The position numbers and the translations under genes were made by a program. From Oceanibaculum pacificum (GTDB taxonomy: Bacteria > Pseudomonadota > Alphaproteobacteria > Oceanibaculales > Oceanibaculaceae): a stretch of 64,000 nt of DNA. This document shows, one piece after another, positions 51,982 through 60,808 of the stretch. Below the pieces are notes generated by a model. The model ran no database searches, was not told the DNA's origin, and worked only from the letters and a program-made list of their open reading frames with translations. Numbering within the stretch: position 1 is the stretch's first letter; each line of letters starts with the position of its first letter. Location of the stretch: NCBI RefSeq assembly GCF_001618175.1, contig NZ_LPXN01000105.1, forward strand, positions 1 to 64,000, read 5' to 3'.

Positions 51982-52986
51982 ATGCAGGATCTGAACGACC
52001 TCTCCTATTTCGCGGCCGTGGTCGCCCATGGCGGCTTCGCGCCGGCCGGGCGGGCGCTGAAGGAGCCGAAATCGAAGCTGTCGCGCCGCGTCGCCCAGCT
52101 GGAGGCCAGCCTGGGTGTGCGGCTGATCGAGCGCTCGACCCGGCGCTTTCGCGTGACCGAGGTCGGCCAGGCCTTCTATGAACGCTGCCGCACCATCATG
52201 CTGGAGGTGGAGCAGGCCGAGGCCGTCGCCGCCGAGGCCCAGGGCGAGCCGCGCGGGCTGGTGCGCGTCAGCTGCCCGCCGGGACTGCTGGAATCGATCA
52301 CCGGCATCTTTAGCGCCTATCTGCGGCGCTATCCCAAGGTGACGCTGCAATTGCTGGCGACCAACCGGCGGATCAACCTGATCGACGAGCGCGTCGATAT
52401 CGCCTTTCGCGTCCGCTCCACGCTGGACAGCGATGCCGGCCTGACCATGCGCCGGCTGACCACCAGCCGGCAGATACTGGTCGCCAGCCCGGAGATCGCC
52501 GCCCGCGCCACCGACATGGCTCAGCTGGGCGCGCCGGGCGGGGTGCCGACGCTGAGCTACAATGAGGCGGCGCTGCACGATAGCTGGGTGCTGGCCAACG
52601 CTGCCGGCGAGACGCGCACGCTGAACCACGATCCGCGCTTCGTGTGCAGCGATTTCGGCGCCATGCGCGACGCCGCCGTGGCCGGGCTGGGGGTGACGCT
52701 GATGCCGAACCATTCGTGCTGGCCCTGGTTACAGAGCGGCGCTTTGGTGCAGGTCTTCCCGGAATGGTCGGCCCCGGAGGGCATCGTGCATCTGGTCTTC
52801 ACCACAAAGCGCGGCCTGCCGCCGGCGGTGCGCGCGCTGATCGACCATATCGCCGAGGGCTTCCGCAGCGAGCGCCATGCCGCCCGCGAGGCCGGCGTGC
52901 CCGACCTGGCCCCACACCCGGCGCATGTGCATCCGCCGACGCCCCGGCCAAAGGATCTGGCCGCGAAAGATCTGGCGAACGACTGA
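51982..52986 (+). CDS. LysR-family transcriptional regulator
   Basis: 334 residues: N-terminal winged helix-turn-helix (LSYFAAVVAHGGFAPAGRAL, SKLSRRVAQLEASLGVRLIE) and a C-terminal substrate-binding domain (residues about 90-295; GLVRVSCPPGLLES, DERVDIAFRV). An extra Pro/His-rich C-terminal tail (HPAHVHPPTPRPKD) is unusual for the family. No divergent target gene is next to it, since the chemoreceptor is upstream on the same strand. It overlaps greB by 1 base (TGATG). Confidence 0.88.
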   Translation: MQDLNDLSYFAAVVAHGGFAPAGRALKEPKSKLSRRVAQLEASLGVRLIERSTRRFRVTEVGQAFYERCRTIMLEVEQAEAVAAEAQGEPRGLVRVSCPPGLLESITGIFSAYLRRYPKVTLQLLATNRRINLIDERVDIAFRVRSTLDSDAGLTMRRLTTSRQILVASPEIAARATDMAQLGAPGGVPTLSYNEAALHDSWVLANAAGETRTLNHDPRFVCSDFGAMRDAAVAGLGVTLMPNHSCWPWLQSGALVQVFPEWSAPEGIVHLVFTTKRGLPPAVRALIDHIAEGFRSERHAAREAGVPDLAPHPAHVHPPTPRPKDLAAKDLAND

Positions 52987-53534
52987 TGAGCGCTGAAACC
53001 GAAATGCAGGACGATTTGGACGAAGGGGAGGACGATGCCGCCGCCCTGCCGGCCGGCCTGAAGAACTACATCACGCCCGAGGGGCTGGAGCGGCTGAAGG
53101 CGGAGCTGAAGGATCTGCGCCAGATCGAGCGGCCGAAAGTGGTGGAGGTGGTGTCCTGGGCTGCCGGCAATGGCGACCGGTCGGAGAATGGCGATTATAT
53201 CTATGGCAAGAAGCGGCTGCGCGAGATCGACCGCCGGCTGCGCTTCCTGGCCAAGCGCATCGAGATCGCGGTGCCGGTCGACCCGGCCTTGCAGACCAAC
53301 CGCGACCAGGTGTTCTTCGGCGCCACCGTCACCTATTGCGACAGCCGGGACGCCGAACGCACGGTGCGCATCGTCGGCATCGACGAGGTCGATCACGACA
53401 AGGGCGAGATCAGCTGGATATCGCCGGTTGCCCGCGCCCTGCTGAAGGCCCGCATCGGCGATCTGGTGAAGCTGCGCACCCCGGCGGGGATGGAGGAGCT
53501 GGAGGTGCTGGCGATACGCTACGGGGCAGGGTGA
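52986..53534 (+). CDS. greB: Transcription elongation factor GreB-like
   Basis: A 182-residue Gre factor. The N-terminal coiled coil that enters the RNA polymerase secondary channel runs from ITPEGLERLKAELKDLRQ and carries the acidic tip in NGDRSENGDYIYGKKRLREI (Asp and Glu residues that promote transcript cleavage; GreB-like YGKKR). The C-terminal FKBP-like domain ends SPVARALLKARIGDLVKLRT. An acidic 20-residue extension (EMQDDLDEGEDDAAALPAG) precedes the coiled coil, more than in standard GreB. It is coupled to the LysR gene (TGATG). Confidence 0.9.
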   Translation: MSAETEMQDDLDEGEDDAAALPAGLKNYITPEGLERLKAELKDLRQIERPKVVEVVSWAAGNGDRSENGDYIYGKKRLREIDRRLRFLAKRIEIAVPVDPALQTNRDQVFFGATVTYCDSRDAERTVRIVGIDEVDHDKGEISWISPVARALLKARIGDLVKLRTPAGMEELEVLAIRYGAG

Positions 53535-54415
53535 TCCCATTCCAGCCCCAGCTTCTCGGCCAGGCGGGCGGCGTTGGCGGGGGCGCGGACCTTCACGTCA
53601 TTGTCGAAGTAAATGAAGACGTCATGGCCGGATTTGCGCGGTTTGCGCGCCGTCGTCACCCGTTCCGCGTCGCGCGGCTCCGAGCCCCGGGCCCAGCTGC
53701 CGGCCCGGCTGGCCCAGCGTTCCAGCGCTTCCTCGTCATAGCCGCTGACATACAGCTCCTTCGAGCCATGCAGCCGGCAATAGACGAAATCGGCGGTAAC
53801 ATCCATCAGCCGCGGCCAGTCCACCGTGTCGGCGCAGACCAGCGCCACCTTGTATCGGCGCAGCAGATCGATGAAGGCGGGGTCGCGGAAGCTCTCATGC
53901 CGGATTTCGACGGCGTGGCGCAGCGGCCGCGCGCCATCGGGGTCGAGCCAGGCGCGGCCCTGCATCCGCGCATCGTGCCGCCGGGCCAGCGCGGCCGCTT
54001 CGTCGGTGTCGTGCGGCAGCAGCGCCAGAAATGTCTCGAACAGATCGCGGTCGAACCGCAGGCTGGGCGGAAACTGCCACAGGATCGGCCCCAGTTTCGA
54101 ACCCAGCCGCAACAGGCCGGAGGCGAGGAAATTCGCCAGCGGCGTCTCGATCTCGCGCAGCCGCCTGGTGTGGGTGATGTAGCGTGACGCCTTCACCGCG
54201 AAGACGAACCCTTCCGGCGTCTCGTCGCGCCAGCGCGCGAAGCTGTCGGGCTTTTGCAGGCCGTAAAAGGTGCCGTTGATCTCGATGCTGGAAAACCGGC
54301 TCGCCGCATAGGCCAGCTCCCGCCGCTGCACCAGCCCCTTGGGATAGAAGCCGCCCCGCCAGGGCGGATAAGTCCAGCCGGATATGCCGATGCGGATGGT
54401 GGCGGTGGATGACAT
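53519..54415 (-). CDS. DUF72-family protein (YecE-like)
   Basis: A 298-residue TIM-barrel-like protein: IRIGISGWTYPPWRGGFYPK, SSIEINGTFYGLQKPDSFARW, FVFAVKASRYITHTRRL, LWQFPPSLRFD and DVFIYFDNDVKVRAPANAAR are all hallmark DUF72 blocks. Function unknown. It converges on greB with a 16-base overlap. Confidence 0.88.
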   Translation of the reverse strand: MSSTATIRIGISGWTYPPWRGGFYPKGLVQRRELAYAASRFSSIEINGTFYGLQKPDSFARWRDETPEGFVFAVKASRYITHTRRLREIETPLANFLASGLLRLGSKLGPILWQFPPSLRFDRDLFETFLALLPHDTDEAAALARRHDARMQGRAWLDPDGARPLRHAVEIRHESFRDPAFIDLLRRYKVALVCADTVDWPRLMDVTADFVYCRLHGSKELYVSGYDEEALERWASRAGSWARGSEPRDAERVTTARKPRKSGHDVFIYFDNDVKVRAPANAARLAEKLGLEWDHPAP

Positions 54416-54481
54416 GCGGTTCTCCTGAATGCAAAGGAAGAACCTGATGCCGCCACGCTGGTTCCACGCGACGGCGCGCTA

Positions 54482-54857
54482 TTGAAGCCGATGATTGCCT
54501 GGCCGCGGCGAAAGCCGGCCCATCGAGCTTATTTGGGGGGATTTGCTCTCCTCCAGGCCGCCCGCCCTGAAAGTCCGTCGGCGCTTCTTGAGCGCCATGA
54601 TGAACTTGAGGAAAAAGTCGGAACGGGAGTAGTCGGATTTGAGGTCAACGTGCCGCCGCAGGACGTCCCTCAATTCTCCACGAGATACTTTTTGGATTAT
54701 CAGAAGCGACGGCACTAAAAATCGACTTTTCGATAGGCCACTGCCTGAAAGCGAAATCATACGACTAACTGATTGGCTAGCTAGGGGAAACGAACTGGTC
54801 CTTGCTGAATATAGGCCACGCTGCAGAGCTTCCCGCTATCCACTGGCGGCAACGTAA
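54482..54857 (+). pseudogene. DUF3223-like gene remnant with a frameshift
   Basis: Two overlapping frames join into one recognisable block. The first (from ATG 54482) gives ALLERHDELEEKVGTGVVGF and ends FSTRYF; the second continues FWIIRSDGTKNRLFDRPLP and ESEIIRLTDWLARGNELVLA. Removing one T from the run TTTTT at 54690-54694 would give FSTRYFWIIRSDGTK, the pattern of DUF3223 domains. Either the gene is broken or the run has one extra base. The sequence is clearly more AT-rich than its surroundings, which hints at acquisition. The family call is from memory of the motif. Confidence 0.5.
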
Positions 54858-55008
54858 CCTCGACAAACTCGGGCCAGACCAGCGTTCCACCTTGGTCGAA
54901 TCGCTGCGATCTTCCCTTGAACGGCGAGCATAAAAATAGCCGCTCCTCAGCCTTGATGACCGAAAAGCGGTCGCGCTGATCGCTGAGAGACGGACGACAG
55001 CTATCCAA
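54781..55008 (-). CDS. Doubtful 75-residue reading frame
   Basis: A frame giving KAEERLFLCSPFKGRSQRFD and GTLVWPEFVEVTLPPVDSGK, which reads more like protein than the alternatives, overlapping the tail of the frameshifted remnant on the other strand. No known family. It may be another gene fragment. The rest of 54858-55229 holds nothing I can assign apart from the upstream region of the importer operon. Confidence 0.25.
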   Translation of the reverse strand: MDSCRPSLSDQRDRFSVIKAEERLFLCSPFKGRSQRFDQGGTLVWPEFVEVTLPPVDSGKLCSVAYIQQGPVRFP

Positions 55009-55229
55009 TCTGTGCGTCCGAGAGCGGCACGTCCGCTCACGGCCACTTCTTGTTAGAATGGATATTTATCAATATCTTAACCTTGAATCCGGCATGAGGA
55101 TAAGCTGCCCTCCGTTTTGCTTGTCTGCAGGATGCTCTCCCAAAAAAAAGAATGACAGCAGGACCGCCATACCTCTAAAGATCGACTAAAGGCGCCTCCA
55201 TAAGAAGGCGCTGTAATGGGAGAAAAAGC

Positions 55230-55985
55230 GTGGCGGATTACATTCTCCAGGCCGAGGGCCTGACCAAGCAATTCAGCGGATTCACAGCTGTTTCCAATGT
55301 GTCCCTGTCCCTGGAGCGGGGCACGATCCATGCCCTGATCGGGCCGAACGGTGCGGGCAAGACGACCTGTTTCAACCTGTTGACCAAGTTCTTGAAGCCC
55401 AGCGCCGGCGAGATTCGGCTGAACGGGCGGGACATCACCGGCCTGTCGCCGGATGCGGTGGCTCGGCTCGGCATGGTGCGCTCCTTCCAGATATCGGCGG
55501 TGTTCCCGCAGCTCACCGTGCTGGAAAATGTGCGGCTCGCCGTGCAGCGCCGACGCGGTGGCTCCTTCGACTTCTGGCGCAGCAAGGGCTTGCTGCGCGA
55601 TCTGGAGCCGCGTGCGATGGAACTGGTCGAGGCTGTCGGGCTGGGGGATGTGGCCGGCGTCACGGCTGAAGCGCTGTCCTATGGGCGCAAGCGCGCGCTG
55701 GAATTGGCAACCACCCTGGCGCTGGACCCGGAGATCATGCTGCTGGACGAGCCGATGGCCGGGATGGGGCATGAGGATATCGGGCGCATCACCGATTTGA
55801 TCCGTACCGCGGCGCAGGGGCGCACAGTGCTGCTGGTCGAGCATAATCTGAACGTGGTGGCTAATCTGTGCGACCGCATAACAGTGCTGATGCGGGGCGA
55901 AATCCTGGCTGAAGGCGACTACGCCACGGTGTCCAAGGATCCGCGCGTCATCGAGGCCTATATCGGGGGTGCCGGCCATGCATGA
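55230..55985 (+). CDS. livG: Branched-chain-type ABC importer ATPase (LivG)
   Basis: 251 residues: Walker A ALIGPNGAGKTTCFNLL, the LivG-type Q-loop GMVRSFQISAVFPQLTVLEN, a signature region that reads LSYGRKRALELATTLALDPE (the LSxGxxR variant of LivG), Walker B IMLLDEPMAGM and LLVEHNLNVV with the switch His. It powers import of an amino acid or amide-like ligand with LivF, LivH and LivM. GTG start with GGGAGA 6 bases upstream. First gene of the importer operon; livF starts within its last codons. Confidence 0.92.
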   Translation: MADYILQAEGLTKQFSGFTAVSNVSLSLERGTIHALIGPNGAGKTTCFNLLTKFLKPSAGEIRLNGRDITGLSPDAVARLGMVRSFQISAVFPQLTVLENVRLAVQRRRGGSFDFWRSKGLLRDLEPRAMELVEAVGLGDVAGVTAEALSYGRKRALELATTLALDPEIMLLDEPMAGMGHEDIGRITDLIRTAAQGRTVLLVEHNLNVVANLCDRITVLMRGEILAEGDYATVSKDPRVIEAYIGGAGHA

Positions 55986-56682
55986 AACCTTGCTCGAAAC
56001 CCGCAATCTGCAAGCCTGGTACGGCCAGAGCCATGTGCTGCACGGTGTGGACATCACGGTGCGCAGCGGCGAGGTGGTCACGTTGTTGGGTCGTAACGGT
56101 GCAGGCAAATCCACTACGCTGAAGTCGATCATGGGCATGGTCCCCAAGCGCTCCGGCTCGATCCGCTTCGAGGAGAGCGAGACTATCGACCTCGCGTCGC
56201 ACCGGATCGCCCGGCTGGGCATTGCCTATTGTCCGGAGGATCGCGGTATCTACGCCACGCTGAATGTGGAGGAGAACCTTCAGCTTCCGCCGGTGACCCG
56301 CCCCGGCGGCATGAGCGTGGAGGCAACGCTCGACTTGTTTCCTAATTTGCGCGAGCGGCTGAAAAGTCCGGGTATGAAGCTGTCCGGCGGCGAACAGCAG
56401 ATGCTGGCGATCGGCCGCGCCCTGATGAGCCGGCCGCGCCTGCTGCTGCTCGACGAGCCGACCGAGGGGCTGGCGCCCGTGGTCGTGCAGCAAATCGGCG
56501 GCATCATCCGGCGGCTGAAATCGGAAGGCTTCACCATTTTGATGGTGGAGCAGAATGCCCGTTTTGCCGCGACCGTCGCCGACCGGCATTACGTCATGGA
56601 GCGCGGCCGGATCGTCGACGCCCTGAACAATGCCGATATCGAGCAGAATTTTGACCGCGTGGTCGCGCTGCTAGGCGTCTGA
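55978..56682 (+). CDS. livF: Branched-chain-type ABC importer ATPase (LivF)
   Basis: 234 residues: Walker A TLLGRNGAGKSTTLKSIMG, the LivF-type IAYCPEDRGIYATLNVEENL, signature LSGGEQQMLAIGRALM, Walker B LLLLDEPTEGLAPVVV and MVEQNARFA. Full set of ATPase motifs. The ATG at 55978 overlaps livG by 8 bases; a GTG three codons earlier is also possible. Its end overlaps the convergent AraC gene by 12 bases, so the operon breaks here and livK restarts downstream of that gene. Confidence 0.92.
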   Translation: MHETLLETRNLQAWYGQSHVLHGVDITVRSGEVVTLLGRNGAGKSTTLKSIMGMVPKRSGSIRFEESETIDLASHRIARLGIAYCPEDRGIYATLNVEENLQLPPVTRPGGMSVEATLDLFPNLRERLKSPGMKLSGGEQQMLAIGRALMSRPRLLLLDEPTEGLAPVVVQQIGGIIRRLKSEGFTILMVEQNARFAATVADRHYVMERGRIVDALNNADIEQNFDRVVALLGV

Positions 56683-57531
56683 TTCGCGGTCCGATTGCCG
56701 GCGCGTGCGGAAATGCGATGGCCGGAACCCGGTCATCCGCTTGAAGGTGTTGGAAAAGGCGAAGGGGTTGTTGTAGCCGACCCCGAGCGCGATTTCCTCG
56801 ATCTTGGTCTGCGTCGTGGCGAGCTGGTGCGCGGCATGCTGGATGCGCAGATATGTCAGTTGCTGCATCGGGCTGCGCCCCAGGCTGGCCTGGCACAGGC
56901 GGCGCAGATGCTCGCCGCTGATATTGGCCAGACTGGCCAGGTCGCCGGCGGTCCACGGCCTGTCCAAATCCTGCTGCACGCTTTCCCACACTGACCGCAG
57001 CCGGTCCTCGCGCTGGAGCGGCTCCGCGAACCGGGTGATGTAATGCTCGATCAGGTCGATCCACAGCATGGCCGATCCTGAATCGGCCCGGGTCTCCACC
57101 TCGCGGTAAAGCCCTAGAATCGCGTGCCGCAACGGCTCTGCATCGAAGCGCGCCATCACCGGGGCGATGAATCCAATGGCCGAGCGCGGCGAACTCGGCA
57201 TGTAGCGCACCCAGCAATATTGCCAGCGCCGCGAGGGGATGGCGTGAAAGGCATGCAGCACATGGGCGGGTGCCAGCGATACCATGCCGGCGCGGTGCGG
57301 CCGCCAACGGCCGTCCAGCAGGATACGCCCCTCACCGCCCAAAGTAGCATGGACATAGGTACCGGTGAGACGGGTTCTAACGATGCGGTATGGAGGGGCG
57401 GCATCGCCGACCCCGACATGGGAAATCTGCCGGCTCGCCAAGGCGTTACAGTCCTGGGCGCGTACAATAAGCTGCCGTGTATCTTCTCCGACGATGTGTG
57501 TTTCAGATAGGTTCTTGTGCAAACCAGCCAT
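56671..57531 (-). CDS. AraC-family regulator of the importer cluster
   Basis: About 286 residues. The N-terminal two thirds is an AraC-type cupin ligand-binding domain (RIVRTRLTGTYVHATLGGEG, HRAGMVSLAPAHVLHAFHAI). The C-terminus has the two helix-turn-helix motifs (WTAGDLASLANISGEHLRRL and IEEIALGVGYNNPFAFSNTF, then KRMTGFRPSHFRTRR). ATG 57531 (MAGLHKN) is preferred; an upstream TTG adds 17 residues. It diverges from livK with 73 bases between, and converges on livF, so it most likely controls the transport genes in response to the imported compound. Confidence 0.88.
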   Translation of the reverse strand: MAGLHKNLSETHIVGEDTRQLIVRAQDCNALASRQISHVGVGDAAPPYRIVRTRLTGTYVHATLGGEGRILLDGRWRPHRAGMVSLAPAHVLHAFHAIPSRRWQYCWVRYMPSSPRSAIGFIAPVMARFDAEPLRHAILGLYREVETRADSGSAMLWIDLIEHYITRFAEPLQREDRLRSVWESVQQDLDRPWTAGDLASLANISGEHLRRLCQASLGRSPMQQLTYLRIQHAAHQLATTQTKIEEIALGVGYNNPFAFSNTFKRMTGFRPSHFRTRRQSDRESDA

Positions 57532-57604
57532 GGATCGCCGTTCTGTTCTGCCGGTAAAGTGGAAAGCAATAAATAAGAGCAAACGCTAACACTGGGAGAG
57601 AAAC

Positions 57605-58813
57605 ATGCGAAATAGTCTTCGATTGATGGCGGCTGCGTCCATGCTGGCATTTGGGGCCAGCGCGGCATCGGCCCAGATATCCAACGATGTGGTGCGTATC
57701 GGCGTTCTGGCGGATATGTCGGGCATCTATAGCGACCTGTCCGGCAAGGGCGCGGTCGAGGCGGTGAAGATGGCGGCCGAGGATTTCGGCGGCACCGTCC
57801 TGGGCAAGAAGATCGACGTGGTCTTCGCCGATCATCTGAACAAGGCGGATGTCGGCGCGGCCAAGGCGCGCGAATGGTTCGACACCGGCGGCGTGGACCT
57901 GATCAACGACCTCGCCAATTCCGGCGTGGCCCGTGCGGTTGCGGCGGTGGCCAAGGAGAAGAAGCGCCATATCGTCGTCAATGGCGCGTCCAACATGGGC
58001 ATCACCAACGAACTGTGCTCGCCCTATGCCATTCATTATGCCTACGACGCCTATTCGCTGGCGCACGGCACCGGCAAGGCAGTGGTGGAACAGGGCGGCA
58101 AGACCTGGTTCTTCCTGACCGTCGATTTTGCCTTCGGCATCGGCCAGGAGGAGCAGGTTTCCAAGGTGGTGCGCGCCAATGGCGGACGGGTGGCCGGTGC
58201 AGCGCGCCATCCTCTGGCGACCACGGACTTCTCCTCCTATGTGCTGCAGGCTCAGGCCTCGAAGGCGGAGATTATCGGCATTGCCTCAACCGGTGCCGAC
58301 GCGGTGAACGCGATCCGTGCGGCCGCCGAATTCGGCGCGACGAAGAACCAGAAGCTGGCCGCCCTGCTGCTCTGGATCGAGGATGTCCACGCCCTTGGCC
58401 TGCCGGCCGCGCAGGGGCTGTTGCTGACCAATGCCTGGTATTGGGACATGAATGACGAGACCCGCGCTTTCGCCAAGCGTTTCTTCGAGCGGGTCGGCAA
58501 GATGCCGAACATGGCGCAGGCAGCCGATTATTCCTCGACCATGTTCTATCTGAACGCGGTCAAAGCGGCCGGCACCGACGAGCCGGACGCGGTCTCCAAG
58601 AAGATGCGCGAGATGACGGTCAGCGACATGTTCACCAAGCAGGGCACGGTTCGCGCCGATGGCCGCTTCGTCCATGACATGTATCTTTGGCAGGTGAAGA
58701 CCCCGGCGGAATCGAAGGCGCCCTGGGATTATCTGAAGCTGGCGGCGACGATCCCGGCGGAACAGGCCTTCCAGCCGCTCTCCGATAGCAAATGCGAGTT
58801 GGTCAAGAAATGA
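57605..58813 (+). CDS. livK: ABC importer substrate-binding protein (LivK-like)
   Basis: 402 residues with a Sec signal peptide (LMAAASMLAFGASAASA, cleavage before QISND) and a type I periplasmic-binding fold: VVRIGVLADMSGIYSDLSGK, DFGGTVLGKKIDVVFADHLN, then the second lobe with ATTDFSSYVLQAQASKAEII. This subgroup includes receptors for amides and aromatic or other organic compounds, not only leucine. GGGAGAG precedes the ATG. It is separated from livH by two hairpins. Confidence 0.9.
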   Translation: MRNSLRLMAAASMLAFGASAASAQISNDVVRIGVLADMSGIYSDLSGKGAVEAVKMAAEDFGGTVLGKKIDVVFADHLNKADVGAAKAREWFDTGGVDLINDLANSGVARAVAAVAKEKKRHIVVNGASNMGITNELCSPYAIHYAYDAYSLAHGTGKAVVEQGGKTWFFLTVDFAFGIGQEEQVSKVVRANGGRVAGAARHPLATTDFSSYVLQAQASKAEIIGIASTGADAVNAIRAAAEFGATKNQKLAALLLWIEDVHALGLPAAQGLLLTNAWYWDMNDETRAFAKRFFERVGKMPNMAQAADYSSTMFYLNAVKAAGTDEPDAVSKKMREMTVSDMFTKQGTVRADGRFVHDMYLWQVKTPAESKAPWDYLKLAATIPAEQAFQPLSDSKCELVKK

Positions 58814-58824
58814 TCGGTGCGACA

Positions 58825-58900
58825 CCGGGCTGGCGTTACCTGCCAGCCCGGGACGTTTGCACGCTCGCCGAAGGCCGGCCTGCATCATGGCCGGCCTTCG
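58825..58900 (+). promoter_or_regulatory. Two tandem hairpins between livK and livH
   Basis: Hairpin 1: perfect 10-base stem CCGGGCTGGC / GCCAGCCCGG with a 7-base loop (58825-58851). Hairpin 2: perfect 12-base stem CGAAGGCCGGCC / GGCCGGCCTTCG with an 8-base loop (58869-58900). Neither has a T tail. They fit a processing or partial-termination element that keeps the binding-protein message more abundant than that of the permeases. Confidence 0.65.
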
Positions 58901-58940
58901 GGCGGGACGAATGGATCGTCGGACGGAGACCGACCGGCTA

Positions 58941-59828
58941 ATGGATATTTTTGGCATTCCGCACCAGGCCCTGCTGGGCCAGGTCATGCTCGGCCTCGTC
59001 AATGGCGCCTTCTATGCAGTGCTCAGCCTGGGGCTGGCGATTATCTTCGGCCTGCTGCGCATCGTGAATTTCGCTCACGGCGCCTTCTTCATGCTGGGCG
59101 CGTTCGTGGCCTTCCTGATCGGCCGCTATTTCGGCATCGGCTACTGGCCGGCGATGATAATGGGACCGCTGGTCGTCGGGCTGCTCGGCATTCTGTTCGA
59201 GCGTTTCGCTCTGCGCCGCTTGTACAAACTGGACCCGCTTTACGGCCTGTTCCTCACCTTCGGCCTGGTCCTGGTGCTGGAGGGCGGTTTCCGGGTGGCG
59301 ATGGGATCGTCCGGACATCCCTTTGCCACCCCCGATTCCCTGCGCGGCGTTGTCAATCTGGGCTTCATGGTTCTGCCGGTCTATCGCGCTTTCGTCATCC
59401 TGGTGGCGGTCGTGGTCTGCGCCGGCACCTGGATCATCATCGAAAAGACGCGGATGGGGGCGTATCTGCGCGCCGCCACCGAGCGGCCTGACCTGACCCA
59501 GGCCTTCGGCATCAATGTACCGATCCTACTGACGCTTACCTACGGTGCCGGCGTGGCGTTGGCCGGTTTCGCGGGCGTGCTGGCAGCCCCCATCCAGCAT
59601 GTGAACCCGTCCATGGGCTCCGACCTCGTCATCATCGTCTTCGCCATCGTCGTCATTGGCGGCTTGGGCTCCGTCCTTGGCTCGGCGCTGACCGGGCTTG
59701 GCCTCGGCGTGATAGAGGGGCTGGCAAAGGTCTATTACTCCGAGGCTTCTTCGACGGTCGTCTTCCTGGTGATGGCGCTGGTTCTGCTGCTGCGGCCATC
59801 CGGCCTGTTCGGGAGGGAGGAAAATTGA
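58941..59828 (+). CDS. livH: Branched-chain-type ABC importer permease (LivH)
   Basis: 295 residues, eight or so membrane helices. Family blocks seen: LGLVNGAFYAVLSLGLAIIF, LLRIVNFAHGAFFMLGAFVA, the EAA-like region ERPDLTQAFGINVPILLTLT and IVVIGGLGSVLGSALTGLGL. ATG 58941 (MDIFGIPHQ) is the start that leaves the usual N-terminus. The stop overlaps the livM start by 1 base. Confidence 0.92.
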   Translation: MDIFGIPHQALLGQVMLGLVNGAFYAVLSLGLAIIFGLLRIVNFAHGAFFMLGAFVAFLIGRYFGIGYWPAMIMGPLVVGLLGILFERFALRRLYKLDPLYGLFLTFGLVLVLEGGFRVAMGSSGHPFATPDSLRGVVNLGFMVLPVYRAFVILVAVVVCAGTWIIIEKTRMGAYLRAATERPDLTQAFGINVPILLTLTYGAGVALAGFAGVLAAPIQHVNPSMGSDLVIIVFAIVVIGGLGSVLGSALTGLGLGVIEGLAKVYYSEASSTVVFLVMALVLLLRPSGLFGREEN

Positions 59829-60808
59829 TGTTCTCCCCTGCCCTGAAACGGGGCCTTCTTGTCGTGCTGCTGGCCGCCTTGCTAATCGCGCCCCTCATGC
59901 CGCACCTCATCTATCCGATCTTCCTGATGAAGATGATGTGCTTCGCGCTGTTCGCCTGCGCGTTCAACCTGCTGCTCGGTCATGCCGGCATTGTGTCCTT
60001 TGGCCATGCCGCTTTCTTCGGCGGCTCGGCCTACATCACCGGCTACGCCTTGCGCGACATGGGATGGTCGACGGAACTGGCGATCCTGGCCGGCGCGCTG
60101 TTCGCCGCGATCCTGGGCATCGTCATCGGCGCGCTGGCCATTCGCCGCCAGGGCATCTATCTGGCGATGATCACCCTGGCGCTGGCGCAGATGGTCTATT
60201 TCACCTTTCTCCAGGCGCCCTTCACGGGTGCGGAGGACGGCATGCAGCCAATCCCGCGCGGCAGCCTGCTGGGGTTCATCGACCTGTCCAGCGACACCAG
60301 GCTCTACTATCTCGTGCTAGCCTGCGTGGCGGGCGGCCTGTGGCTGGTCAATCGCATCGTGAACTCCCCTTTCGGCGAGGTGCTGCGCGCCATTCGCGAG
60401 CATGAGCCCCGCGCCCGGTCCATGGGCTATGCCGTCGATCGCTACAAGATCGTCGCCTTCGCACTCTCGGCCGGCCTGTCGGGATTGGCCGGGTCGCTGA
60501 AATGCGTGGTCTTCCGGCTGGCATCGCTGACCGATGTGCATTGGCACATGTCCGGTGACGTCATTCTGATGACGCTGCTGGGCGGTATGAACTCCGTCTT
60601 CGGCCCGGCTATTGGCGCGGTTCTGATCTCCCTGCTGCGCCACTATTTCGACGCGCTGGGCGCGTGGGTCACGGTGGTGGTCGGCCTCATCTTCATGCTC
60701 TGTGTCCTGGTTTTTCGCCGCGGAATCCTGGGCGAAATCAATCATCTGCTGTCCCGGCGCCCTGCGGCCCCCCACCCCCTCAAGGAAGAACAGAATGCCC
60801 AGATTTGA
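59828..60808 (+). CDS. livM: Branched-chain-type ABC importer permease (LivM)
   Basis: 326 residues with about ten membrane helices: [40 protein letters not shown], the loop [20 protein letters not shown] and [20 protein letters not shown]. The end is a short cytoplasmic tail. The start is fixed by the TGATG junction with livH, and it overlaps the TIM-barrel gene by 14 bases, tying transport and the downstream enzymes into one transcript. Confidence 0.92.
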   Translation: MFSPALKRGLLVVLLAALLIAPLMPHLIYPIFLMKMMCFALFACAFNLLLGHAGIVSFGHAAFFGGSAYITGYALRDMGWSTELAILAGALFAAILGIVIGALAIRRQGIYLAMITLALAQMVYFTFLQAPFTGAEDGMQPIPRGSLLGFIDLSSDTRLYYLVLACVAGGLWLVNRIVNSPFGEVLRAIREHEPRARSMGYAVDRYKIVAFALSAGLSGLAGSLKCVVFRLASLTDVHWHMSGDVILMTLLGGMNSVFGPAIGAVLISLLRHYFDALGAWVTVVVGLIFMLCVLVFRRGILGEINHLLSRRPAAPHPLKEEQNAQI

